A stretch of DNA of 5,302 nucleotides, taken from assembly GCA_017860075.1 (NCBI GenBank), contig JAFNAH010000139.1, positions 1-5,302 of the forward strand, read 5' to 3'. Under the pieces are notes generated by a model, which was not told the origin of the DNA, made no database searches, and was given only the letters and a program-made list of their open reading frames with translations. The translations under genes and the position numbers were made by a program. Source of the stretch: Acidobacteriota bacterium (lineage in GTDB: Bacteria; Acidobacteriota; UBA6911). This document shows positions 1-5,302 of the stretch, one piece after another (positions within the stretch are counted from its first letter, which is position 1; each line of letters opens with the position of its first letter).

Positions 1-229
1 TTGTCTCCGCGATCCCGACGCGCGGGAAGAAGCCGTGCAGGAGCCGCGCCAGGAAGTCGTACTTCGCCTGGTCCTGGCTGACAAGGTAGCCCAGCAGCTG
101 GAGGAGCAGAAACACGAGCGGGAAAAAGGACAACAGCGAAAAGAAGGCAATCGACGCGGCCAGGCTGGAACAGCCTGCACGCCAGAAATCCACTGCGGCG
201 CCAAAAAGGGCTTTGACGAAGCGGAACAC
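1..229 (-). CDS. YihY/virulence factor BrkB family membrane protein, N-terminal part (runs off left edge)
   Basis: Reading the - strand from a GTG at 229 gives 76 open codons to the window edge, so only the N-terminus is present; family members are usually about 280-430 residues. Residues about 23-50 are strongly hydrophobic and contain AASIAFFSLLSFFPLVFLLL. The run A-A-S-I-A-F-F-S-L-L-S-F-F-P-L is the hallmark of the first membrane segment in the YihY/BrkB (formerly mis-named RNase BN) family. A short basic and aromatic stretch precedes it, and a soluble segment follows containing a 'FLARLLHGFFP' stretch typical of the family. These are polytopic inner-membrane proteins of unclear molecular function. 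The frame is closed by TGA at 245-247, so GTG 229 (or a CTG at 244) is the only plausible start; no strong ribosome binding site is visible. It lies 66 bp downstream of the thioesterase on the same strand, so the two may be co-transcribed. The family call is fairly sure and the function is unknown. Confidence 0.8.
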   Translation of the reverse strand, partial: MFRFVKALFGAAVDFWRAGCSSLAASIAFFSLLSFFPLVFLLLQLLGYLVSQDQAKYDFLARLLHGFFPRVGIAET

Positions 230-295
230 CGGCTCAGGATGCAGTCAGTTTCGTTTCCGGTCAACTGTTAATAGCCCGGAGGCCTGGTGCGCAAT

Positions 296-760
296 TCATT
301 CCGGGAGCAGGAAGTACTTGCGGTATTCCTGAGGCAGCCGAACAGGACGCAGCGTGGAGTCGACCACGACGTGCGCCGTCTCACCACTGGCCAGGAGTTC
401 ACCTGTTCCCTTGCGCCTTACCTCGTAATGGAAGCGCATGACCTTGTCCGTCGCTCTGCCTACAGCCGTCCTGATCACGATCTCGTCCTCGAACCGCGCG
501 GGCGCCTTGTAGCGGCAGTTCGCCTCGGCCACCATCATCATGCGGTCGTGCCTCTCCTCGAGGTCGCTGTACCGGAAACCCCGGGCGTCGCACCACGCCA
601 CCCGGCCGACCTCAAACCAGACCAGGTAGTTGGCATAGTATACGACGCCCATCTGGTCCGTCTCCGCATAGCGGACCTTGACAACGGTATCCACATACTC
701 CAGTTCTTTAGTTTCTCGGTGCATGTGAAGAATGTAGCCGCTTCGGGAGCAAGAATCCAC
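296..760 (-). CDS. acyl-CoA thioesterase, YbgC/4-hydroxybenzoyl-CoA thioesterase (4HBT) hotdog family
   Basis: A 154-residue protein with one hotdog domain, the usual length for the family. These enzymes hydrolyse acyl-CoA thioesters to free acid and CoA in the cytoplasm, usually as homotetramers. The signature is at about residues 30-53: [17 protein letters not shown] followed by W-F-E-V-G-R. Asp35 in '[12 protein letters not shown]' corresponds to the catalytic aspartate of 4HBT/YbgC enzymes. Downstream, '[17 protein letters not shown]' and '[11 protein letters not shown]' match the later strands of the fold. The substrate cannot be read from sequence: YbgC itself sits with tol-pal genes, which are absent here. 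The start is uncertain. GTG at 760 gives the longest form, with a GAGG about 10 nt upstream. ATG at 724 would remove 12 residues and begin closer to the domain, as in most relatives, but has no visible ribosome binding site. It is divergent from the hyp operon, and nothing links it functionally to hydrogenase. Confidence 0.9.
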   Translation of the reverse strand: MDSCSRSGYILHMHRETKELEYVDTVVKVRYAETDQMGVVYYANYLVWFEVGRVAWCDARGFRYSDLEERHDRMMMVAEANCRYKAPARFEDEIVIRTAVGRATDKVMRFHYEVRRKGTGELLASGETAHVVVDSTLRPVRLPQEYRKYFLLPE

Positions 761-935
761 ACCCGAACTACCTCGTCGGCGGGGCTCCGTGCGCGTTGAA
801 TCTGAGCGATGCCAATGCGATCAACGCCGAGCGCCTGGCCTGCGTCGGTACGCTGTTGGAACAGGCACTGCTCCCCGCAGCTTCAGTCCAAGTCAGCGGC
901 GTGGTACTGTTTGAAGGCCGGGCAAAAGAGGGCGC
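761..935. other. divergent spacer between thioesterase and hypA, presumed promoter region
   Basis: Both flanking transcription units read outward from this 175 bp, so both promoters are expected here or, for the thioesterase, possibly up to 724 if the shorter start is used. I see no good sigma-70 pair. The best + strand candidate is a poor extended -10 (TG-G-TACTGT, 902-910) with a weak -35-like TTCAGT at 882. No GG-N10-GC sigma-54 element with correct spacing was found. A + strand frame from TTG 796 is open across the spacer into hypA, but it has no ribosome binding site and resembles no family I recognise, so it is not annotated as a gene. Confidence 0.4.
928..931 (+). promoter_or_regulatory. 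ribosome binding site of hypA
   Basis: A purine run AAAAGAGGG ends just before the start codon. GAGG lies 4 nt upstream of GTG 936, which is close but usable. With the in-frame TGA at 912-914, which excludes any earlier start, it fixes the GTG as the hypA start. Confidence 0.6.
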
Positions 936-1298
936 GTGCACGAACTATCGATCGCACAGAACATTGTGGAAATCGTGGAGCACTACGTGCCTGAGCCAGC
1001 CAGGTCGGACGTCCGGTCGGTTCGTGTGCGTGTCGGCGGCCTTTCGGGCATCGTGCCCGAGTCTCTGGAGTTCTCGTTCTCCGCTATCGTCGCCGGAACA
1101 CCGCTCGGTTCCGCAAGGCTGAATATTGAACGCGTGCCTGCAATCTGCCGCTGCGAGGACTGCAGTATGGAATTCGAGGCCGCGGATTTCGTCTTTGCCT
1201 GCCCCGGATGCGGCGGCATGCATACGCGACTGATCTCGGGATCCGATCTGCATGTAGTCGACATTGAACTGGAGGAGGTGCCGGTCCAGGGGCCATGA
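936..1298 (+). CDS. hypA: hydrogenase maturation nickel metallochaperone HypA
   Basis: A 120-residue protein, close to the usual 113-120. HypA binds nickel and, with the GTPase HypB, delivers it to the large subunit of [NiFe]-hydrogenase in the cytoplasm. It opens with M-H-E-L-S-I-A-Q, in which the N-terminus, His2 and Glu3 form the known nickel site. The central '[18 protein letters not shown]' is typical of the family. The structural zinc site is Cys73-x2-Cys76 plus Cys89-x2-Cys92 (CEDC and CPGC). An extra Cys71 makes the first half C-x-C-x2-C. The start is GTG 936, since TGA at 912-914 closes the frame upstream and His2 must follow the start directly. It is the first gene of the operon, and its stop overlaps the hypB start in ATGA (1295-1298), implying translational coupling. 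Some HypA proteins also serve urease maturation; the hyp context makes hydrogenase the clear role here. Confidence 0.97.
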   Translation: MHELSIAQNIVEIVEHYVPEPARSDVRSVRVRVGGLSGIVPESLEFSFSAIVAGTPLGSARLNIERVPAICRCEDCSMEFEAADFVFACPGCGGMHTRLISGSDLHVVDIELEEVPVQGP

Positions 1299-1951
1299 GC
1301 GTAATCACAATCGAACGCAAAGTCCTTGAGAAGAACGACGAGATCGCGCGCCTCAACCGCGCCCTTATCGAAGGCCATGGCCTTTTCTCGATCAACATCG
1401 TGAGCTCCCCTGGGGCGGGAAAGACGAGCATCCTCGAGCGCACGATTGAACGCCTCCGCGGTTCGGTACGCATCGCGGTCATCGAAGGAGACGTCCAGAC
1501 CGACTTCGACGCCCAACGCGTCGCCCGTTACGGCGTGCCGGCAATCCAGATCGTGACACACGGGGGATGCCACCTCGAGGCAAAGCTGGTGCAGGACGCG
1601 CTCGCCCGGTTGGACCTGAAGGAACTCGACCTGCTCGTAATCGAGAACGTGGGCAACCTGGTGTGCCCCGCCAATTATGATCTGGGCGAGGCCCTGAAGG
1701 TGGTCGTCCTGAGTACCACCGAGGGAGACGACAAGCCCCTCAAGTATCCCGTGATGTTCCGCAACGCCTCCGTCTTGATCATCAACAAGACTGACCTCCT
1801 GCCCTACGTCAGCTGTGATCTCGAAACGGTCAGGCGCAACGCTCTGCAGATCAATCCTCAGCTCAGGATCTTCGAGACTTCATGCACGACCCAGACCGGC
1901 ATTCCCGAATGGTGCCGCTGGCTCGAAGAGAGGAGCCGCCGCCCGTCGTGA
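1295..1951 (+). CDS. hypB: hydrogenase nickel incorporation GTPase HypB (form lacking the N-terminal metal-binding region)
   Basis: A 218-residue SIMIBI-class GTPase that powers nickel transfer with HypA. The P-loop is at residues 37-45 (S-S-P-G-A-G-K-T-S, Lys43). The switch region is E-G-D-V-Q-T-D-F-D-A (64-73), and the base-specificity motif is N-K-T-D (164-167). The dimer-interface metal site of the G domain is intact: Cys92-His93 in 'THGGCHLEAK' and Cys124 in 'ENVGNLVCP'. Many HypB proteins carry an N-terminal CxxCGC high-affinity nickel motif or a histidine-rich stretch. This one has neither and begins almost at the G domain, as in archaeal and some bacterial forms. ATG 1295 overlaps the hypA stop by 4 bp. 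GGAGGAGGTG (1271-1280) lies 14 nt upstream, rather far, so coupling to hypA probably helps initiation. The C-terminus overlaps hypF in GTGA (1948-1951). The identification is very secure. Confidence 0.97.
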   Translation: MSVITIERKVLEKNDEIARLNRALIEGHGLFSINIVSSPGAGKTSILERTIERLRGSVRIAVIEGDVQTDFDAQRVARYGVPAIQIVTHGGCHLEAKLVQDALARLDLKELDLLVIENVGNLVCPANYDLGEALKVVVLSTTEGDDKPLKYPVMFRNASVLIINKTDLLPYVSCDLETVRRNALQINPQLRIFETSCTTQTGIPEWCRWLEERSRRPS

Positions 1952-4263
1952 TCCAGCGGGTACGAATCACCATCCGGGGTGCGGTTCAGGGCGTCGGGTT
2001 CCGCCCCTTCGTGTATCGCCTCGCATCTGAAATGGGTTTGAACGGCTGGGTTTCAAACTCGGCGAGCGGCGTTTTTATCGAAGCGGAAACCGAGAAACCG
2101 CGACTCGAAGAGTTTGTCCTCCGCCTCGCCGACGAGAAACCGCCCCGAGCCGTGATCCAGAGCCTCGAGTTCTCCTACCTCGATCCTGCCGGCTTCACCG
2201 GGTTCGAGATCCGCGCGAGCGAGCCGGGGGGGGACAGAGCCGCCCTTGTCTTGCCGGACATCGCCACATGCGCAGACTGTCTGCGGGAAGTCTTCGATCC
2301 CCGGGATCGCCGTTATCTGTATCCCTTCACCAACTGCACCAACTGCGGGCCGAGGTACTCGATTATCGAGTCACTCCCCTATGACCGGGGCAACACCTCG
2401 ATGCGGTTGTTTCGCATGTGCGCGGACTGCGAGCGGGAATATGAGGATCCCCGGGATCGGCGATTTCACGCCCAGCCCAACGCATGTCCGGCTTGCGGCC
2501 CACAGGTCGAACTCTGGGACCACGCAGGCCGGAGAGCGGCAGCGGCCCACGAGGCCGTTTGTGAAGCGGCACGACGCATCGCCGCGGGCGAGACCGTGGC
2601 GATGAAAGGGATCGGCGGTTTTCATCTGCTGGCGGACGCCCGCTCCGAGAGAGCAGTCCTGGCGTTGCGCGCAAAGAAACGGCGGGGAGAGAAACCCTTT
2701 GCCGTGATGTACCCGTCAATGGATGCCGTCAGGCACGACTGTGAGGCGGGACGGCTGGAGCATCGCCTGCTGCTATCACCTGAATCCCCTATCGTGCTGC
2801 TGCAACGCAAGGCCGCCAGATCCGGATCGGTCTCGGAAGCCGCCGCGCCAGGAAATCCCTACCTGGGAGTGATGCTGCCCTACAGTCCGCTGCATCATCT
2901 ACTGATGCGCGAGATCGCTTTCCCGGTGATCGCTACGAGCGGCAATCTCTCCGAAGAACCGATCTGCACTGACGAGCATGAGGCCCTGCACCGTTTGAGG
3001 GACGTCGCCGACGTATTCCTGGTCCACAACCGGCCGATCGTGCGGCATGTGGATGATTCGATCGCCCGCGTCATGCTTGGCCGCGAGCTCGTTCTGCGGC
3101 GCGCCCGAGGCTATGCCCCGCTGCCCGTCGCGGTCCGCAAACCGCTGCCGGGCATTCTTGCTGTCGGCGGTCATCTCAAGAATACCGTCGCACTCTCTCT
3201 CGAGCGCAACGTCTTCATCAGCCAGCATATCGGTGACCTGGAAAACGACGAGGCCCTCGAAGCGTTTCACAGTGTGATCGAAAGCCTCTGCGGGCTCTAC
3301 AAGTCCGAGCCGGCCCGGCTGGCCTCCGACCTGCACCCTGATTATCTTTCGACCAGGTATGCGCGGAGTCAGGGCCGCCCCGTGGTCGCCGTCCAGCACC
3401 ACTACGCGCATGTCTGTGCCTGCATGGCGGAGAATGAGCTTGAGGGCCGGGTGCTGGGTGTGTCCTGGGACGGCACGGGCTACGGCGCGGACGGCACGGT
3501 CTGGGGCGGAGAGTTCCTGCTCACCGACGACACAGGCTATCGACGCGCCGCCGCGTTGCGGGCGTTTGCGCTCCCGGGGAGTGAACGCGCGGTCAGGGAA
3601 CCGCGGCGCGCCGCGCTCGGGGTTATGCATTCGATCCTCGGTGACAGTCTGTTCGAGGGGCATGATTTCCCGTTTCTGCGTTCCTTCGAAAAGACGGAGT
3701 TGGCAGTCCTGAGGCAAATGCTGAAGGGGCGGCTCAATTCGCCCATGACGACCAGCGCCGGCCGTCTGTTCGATGCCGTCGCCTCGATCATCGGTATCCG
3801 TCAGGTCGCAGACTTCGAGGGACAGGCGGCCATGGGGCTGGAATTTGCCGCGACGGACGGCGTGCATGATGCCTATCCTTTCCCGGTGGTCGCAAAGGAC
3901 GCCCGGGATTCGTCGGATCCGACGCTGGTCTTCGATTGGGAACCTGCCGTGCGGGCAGTCGTTCAGGATCTTCGGGATGGGCTGGCCAGGGGAATCATCG
4001 CCGCACGCTTCCACAACACGCTGGCGGAGGCAATCGTCGAAATTGCCGTGCGACTGGGGGAATCCAGGGTCGTGCTGACCGGCGGTTGCTTCCAGAACCG
4101 CTACTTGACGGAGCGCGCCGTCCGCCGGCTCTCAGAGGCGGGCTTCCGCCCGTACTGGCACCAGCGCGTGCCGCCCAATGACGGCGGCATCTCGCTGGGA
4201 CAGGTCATAGCTGCCGCGCGGACTTCGATCCCGCAAGCCGGTGCCCATGGTCCACGTGCGTGA
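1948..4263 (+). CDS. hypF: carbamoyltransferase HypF
   Basis: A 771-residue protein, normal for HypF, which uses carbamoyl phosphate and ATP to carbamoylate the C-terminal cysteine of HypE, the source of the cyanide ligands. Domains, numbered from GTG 1948: acylphosphatase, about 4-92, with V-Q-G-V-G-F-R-P-F (Arg19) and Asn37 as catalytic residues; double zinc finger, with CxxC pairs at 108/111, 130/133, 158/161 and 180/183; YrdC-like domain, about 200-385, with K-G-I-G-G-F-H-L (220-227), K-K-R-R-G-E-K-P-F (243-251) and T-S-G-N-L-S-E-E-P (330-338); and Kae1-like domain, about 400-755, with G-G-H-L-K-N (407-412), H-H-Y-A-H (484-488), W-D-G-T-G-Y-G (507-513), G-G-C-F-Q-N-R (712-718) and N-D-G-G-I (744-748). 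All domains look complete. GTG 1948 was chosen because it gives a GTGA overlap with the hypB stop, starts just before the acylphosphatase fold and has AGGAG at 1931-1935. An in-frame ATG at 1882 would add 22 residues unlike the family and overlap hypB by 70 bp. Confidence 0.98.
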   Translation: MIQRVRITIRGAVQGVGFRPFVYRLASEMGLNGWVSNSASGVFIEAETEKPRLEEFVLRLADEKPPRAVIQSLEFSYLDPAGFTGFEIRASEPGGDRAALVLPDIATCADCLREVFDPRDRRYLYPFTNCTNCGPRYSIIESLPYDRGNTSMRLFRMCADCEREYEDPRDRRFHAQPNACPACGPQVELWDHAGRRAAAAHEAVCEAARRIAAGETVAMKGIGGFHLLADARSERAVLALRAKKRRGEKPFAVMYPSMDAVRHDCEAGRLEHRLLLSPESPIVLLQRKAARSGSVSEAAAPGNPYLGVMLPYSPLHHLLMREIAFPVIATSGNLSEEPICTDEHEALHRLRDVADVFLVHNRPIVRHVDDSIARVMLGRELVLRRARGYAPLPVAVRKPLPGILAVGGHLKNTVALSLERNVFISQHIGDLENDEALEAFHSVIESLCGLYKSEPARLASDLHPDYLSTRYARSQGRPVVAVQHHYAHVCACMAENELEGRVLGVSWDGTGYGADGTVWGGEFLLTDDTGYRRAAALRAFALPGSERAVREPRRAALGVMHSILGDSLFEGHDFPFLRSFEKTELAVLRQMLKGRLNSPMTTSAGRLFDAVASIIGIRQVADFEGQAAMGLEFAATDGVHDAYPFPVVAKDARDSSDPTLVFDWEPAVRAVVQDLRDGLARGIIAARFHNTLAEAIVEIAVRLGESRVVLTGGCFQNRYLTERAVRRLSEAGFRPYWHQRVPPNDGGISLGQVIAAARTSIPQAGAHGPRA

Positions 4264-4280
4264 AAGGAGGTATCCTTTTA
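4261..4280 (+). promoter_or_regulatory. inverted repeat enclosing an orphan perfect Shine-Dalgarno sequence between hypF and hypC
   Basis: AAAGGA (4263-4268) and TCCTTT (4273-4278) are exact inverted repeats around a GGTA loop. A flanking G-U pair and a further T-A pair extend the stem to 8 bp. The left arm and loop together spell AAAGGAGGT, a full match to the 16S anti-Shine-Dalgarno sequence, beginning on the last base of the hypF stop. No ATG, GTG or TTG lies within 5-12 nt downstream, so it is not the binding site of a visible gene; hypC starts 59 nt later. It could load or hold ribosomes for reinitiation at hypC, or simply be a small hairpin. The stem is A/U-rich and lacks a GC-rich core, so a terminator is unlikely. 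Confidence 0.4.
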
Positions 4281-4312
4281 CTTCCTCTGCCGGGCGGAAA
4301 GCACGGTGAGGG

Positions 4313-4321
4313 GAGAGAGGG
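4313..4321 (+). promoter_or_regulatory. ribosome binding site of hypC
   Basis: The purine run GAGAGAGGG places GAGG (4317-4320) 9 nt before ATG 4330, a normal spacing. This supports ATG 4330 over the in-frame GTG at 4306, which would also bury the essential cysteine that must be residue 2. Confidence 0.65.
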
Positions 4322-4329
4322 AATTCGCG

Positions 4330-4587
4330 ATGTGTCTGGCAGTGCCCGGAAAGATCCTCAGCGTCGAAGGGACCGACCCGATCCTGCGAACGGGCAGGGT
4401 GAGCTTCGGCGGGATAGTGAAGCAGATCAATCTCGCATATGTCCCCGAAGCCAAGGTCGACGACTATGTGCTGGTCCACGTCGGCTTCGCCATCAGCACG
4501 ATTGACGAGGAGGAGGCCAAACAGGTCTTCGATTACCTGAAGCAGATGGGCGACCTGGCGGAAGCCGAGGAGGCCGAAGGCCGATGA
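4330..4587 (+). CDS. hypC: hydrogenase maturation scaffold chaperone HypC
   Basis: An 85-residue protein of the HypC/HybG/HupF family, usually 75-95 residues. HypC binds HypD to form the complex on which the Fe(CN)2CO group is built, then escorts it to the hydrogenase large-subunit precursor. It begins M-C-L-A-V-P-G-K-I; Cys2, exposed after removal of Met1, is the iron and HypD ligand. The '[12 protein letters not shown]' segment (45-56) with His50 matches the conserved histidine region, and '[10 protein letters not shown]' is the usual helix. The C-terminus is a short acidic tail rich in Glu and Ala; its codons include GAGGAGG, which probably serves as the hypD ribosome binding site. ATG 4330 is the start because Cys must follow Met. 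The stop overlaps hypD in ATGA. Unlike the other junctions in this operon, hypC is separated from the gene before it, by 66 bp, and has its own ribosome binding site. Being small and stoichiometric, it may need independent translation (inference). Confidence 0.97.
   Translation: MCLAVPGKILSVEGTDPILRTGRVSFGGIVKQINLAYVPEAKVDDYVLVHVGFAISTIDEEEAKQVFDYLKQMGDLAEAEEAEGR
4567..4573 (+). promoter_or_regulatory. ribosome binding site of hypD, inside the hypC coding region
   Basis: GAGGAGG ends 10 nt before ATG 4584 and lies within the codons for the acidic tail of HypC. Together with the ATGA overlap it supports coupled translation of hypC and hypD, whose products form a complex. Confidence 0.6.
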
Positions 4588-5302
4588 AGTTCGTCGACGA
4601 GTATCGGGACGCCGACGCGGCGGTCCGGTATGCCCGGGCTCTGGAAAGGATCACTACAAGAACCTGGACGATCATGGAACTGTGCGGCGGGCAGACCCAC
4701 GCCATCGTCAGGTTCGGCGTTGACGAACTGCTCCCCGGCTCCATCACGCTGGTGCACGGCCCGGGTTGCCCGGTGTGCGTTACCCCGATCGAGCTGATAG
4801 AAAAGGCCATCGAAATCGCCTCGCGCCCGGATGTGATCTTCTGTTCCTTCGGCGACATGCTCCGCGTTCCCGGCAGGTCGAAGGACCTCCTCACGGTCAA
4901 AGCAGAAGGGGGCGACGTCAGGATCGTTTACTCGCCCATCGACGCTCTGACCATTGCCCGGCAGAACCCCGCGCGCGAGGTCGTCTTTTTCGCCGTCGGC
5001 TTCGAGACTACCGCACCGGCCAACGCGATGGCTGTCTACCAGGCAGCACAGCAGCGAGTGGGCAACTTCTCACTCCTCGTGTCCCATGTGCTGGTTCCGC
5101 CTGCGATGGAGGCGATCCTGTCCTCGCCCGCCAACAGGGTCCAGGGATTCCTGGCCGCAGGCCATGTCTGCACCGTGATGGGCTACACCGAATACGAGCC
5201 GGTCGCGAGGCGCTACCGTGTGCCGATCGTCGTCACAGGATTCGAACCACTCGACATCCTCCAGGGAATCTACATGTGCGTACTGCAGCTGGAGCAGGGA
5301 CG
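4584..5302 (+). CDS. hypD: hydrogenase maturation iron-sulfur protein HypD (N-terminal two thirds; runs off right edge)
   Basis: 239 complete codons are present out of a usual 360-380, and the frame is open at the edge. HypD carries a [4Fe-4S] cluster and, with HypC, holds the iron on which CN and CO ligands are assembled; it receives cyanide from HypE thiocyanate. The conserved cysteines are in place: Cys34 in [10 protein letters not shown], and Cys62 and Cys65 in [10 protein letters not shown]. They are spaced as in E. coli HypD Cys41, Cys69 and Cys72, shifted by 7 because this N-terminus is shorter. '[12 protein letters not shown]' (87-98), '[11 protein letters not shown]' (136-146), '[10 protein letters not shown]' (167-176) and '[12 protein letters not shown]' (219-230) are further family motifs. 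The C-terminal cysteines that bind the cluster lie outside the window and cannot be checked. ATG 4584 overlaps the hypC stop by 4 bp. hypE is the expected next gene (inference). Confidence 0.98.
   Translation, partial: MKFVDEYRDADAAVRYARALERITTRTWTIMELCGGQTHAIVRFGVDELLPGSITLVHGPGCPVCVTPIELIEKAIEIASRPDVIFCSFGDMLRVPGRSKDLLTVKAEGGDVRIVYSPIDALTIARQNPAREVVFFAVGFETTAPANAMAVYQAAQQRVGNFSLLVSHVLVPPAMEAILSSPANRVQGFLAAGHVCTVMGYTEYEPVARRYRVPIVVTGFEPLDILQGIYMCVLQLEQG

Noticed and set aside
246..267. CAGTT/AACTG inverted repeat between the thioesterase and the YihY/BrkB gene
   Set aside because: A 5-bp stem with a 12-nt loop and no following U-run on the relevant strand is too weak to call a terminator.
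35..271. 78-codon + strand frame at the left edge
   Set aside because: It is the antisense shadow of the YihY/BrkB N-terminus, whose hydrophobic family motif is on the - strand.
287..799. 170-codon + strand frame over the thioesterase
   Set aside because: It mirrors the - strand thioesterase, whose catalytic signature is clear. The translation has no recognisable domain; its histidine run is a by-product of antisense methionine codons.
864..914. Possible sigma-54 promoters upstream of hypA (GGCACTGCTCCCCGC and TGGTACTGTTTGAA)
   Set aside because: Spacing is wrong in both: GG to GC is 11 rather than 10 nt in the first, and the gap between the TGG and TTG halves is 2 nt short in the second.
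983..1573. 196-codon - strand frame across hypA and hypB
   Set aside because: It spans two secure + strand genes in antisense and shows no family features.
2899..4014. Long open frame (371 codons) on the - strand inside hypF
   Set aside because: It is antisense to a complete, motif-rich hypF. Its translation resembles no family I recognise, and such frames are common opposite GC-biased coding DNA.
4260..4505. Small + strand frame starting at GTG 4260 across the hypF-hypC gap
   Set aside because: It has no ribosome binding site upstream and reads through hypC in the wrong frame as a low-complexity basic sequence.

Overview
The window carries most of a [NiFe]-hydrogenase maturation (hyp) operon on the + strand, in the order hypA-hypB-hypF-hypC-hypD. 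hypD runs off the right edge. Divergent from it, on the - strand at the left, are a hotdog-fold acyl-CoA thioesterase of the YbgC/4HBT type and the start of a YihY/BrkB-family membrane protein that runs off the left edge. The DNA is GC-rich with strongly G/C-biased third codon positions. Two of the six starts are clearly GTG (hypA and hypF), and the YihY/BrkB start is probably GTG too. This suggests a high-GC bacterium, plausibly Gram-negative. A deltaproteobacterial (Desulfobacterota-like) or similar anaerobic or facultative lineage would fit the gene order, but that is inference; the window has no rRNA or other taxonomic marker.

Layout: 1-229 (-) YihY/BrkB N-terminus; 230-295 short gap; 296-760 (-) thioesterase; 761-935 divergent spacer that must hold the promoters for both directions, although no strong consensus promoter is visible; 936-1298 hypA; 1295-1951 hypB; 1948-4263 hypF; 4264-4329 gap with an orphan perfect Shine-Dalgarno sequence inside an inverted repeat; 4330-4587 hypC; 4584-5302 hypD (incomplete). 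hypA/hypB, hypB/hypF and hypC/hypD each overlap by 4 bp (ATGA or GTGA), the usual sign of translational coupling. Only hypF/hypC are separated.

How the genes work together (established for the Hyp families): HypF makes a carbamoyl-adenylate from carbamoyl phosphate and passes the carbamoyl group to HypE, where it becomes cyanide. HypC and HypD form the iron-sulfur scaffold on which the Fe(CN)2CO unit is built. HypA (zinc and nickel binding) and HypB (GTPase) then insert nickel into the hydrogenase large subunit. hypE is the only core gene missing and is expected just beyond the right edge. No hydrogenase structural gene or maturation protease is in the window.

Every gene fits a known family with its key residues intact, and I see no undescribed system. 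The points most worth a second look are the structured hypF-hypC leader, a HypB lacking the N-terminal nickel-binding cysteine motif, and a 150-bp-spaced DNA echo in the HypF zinc-finger duplication.
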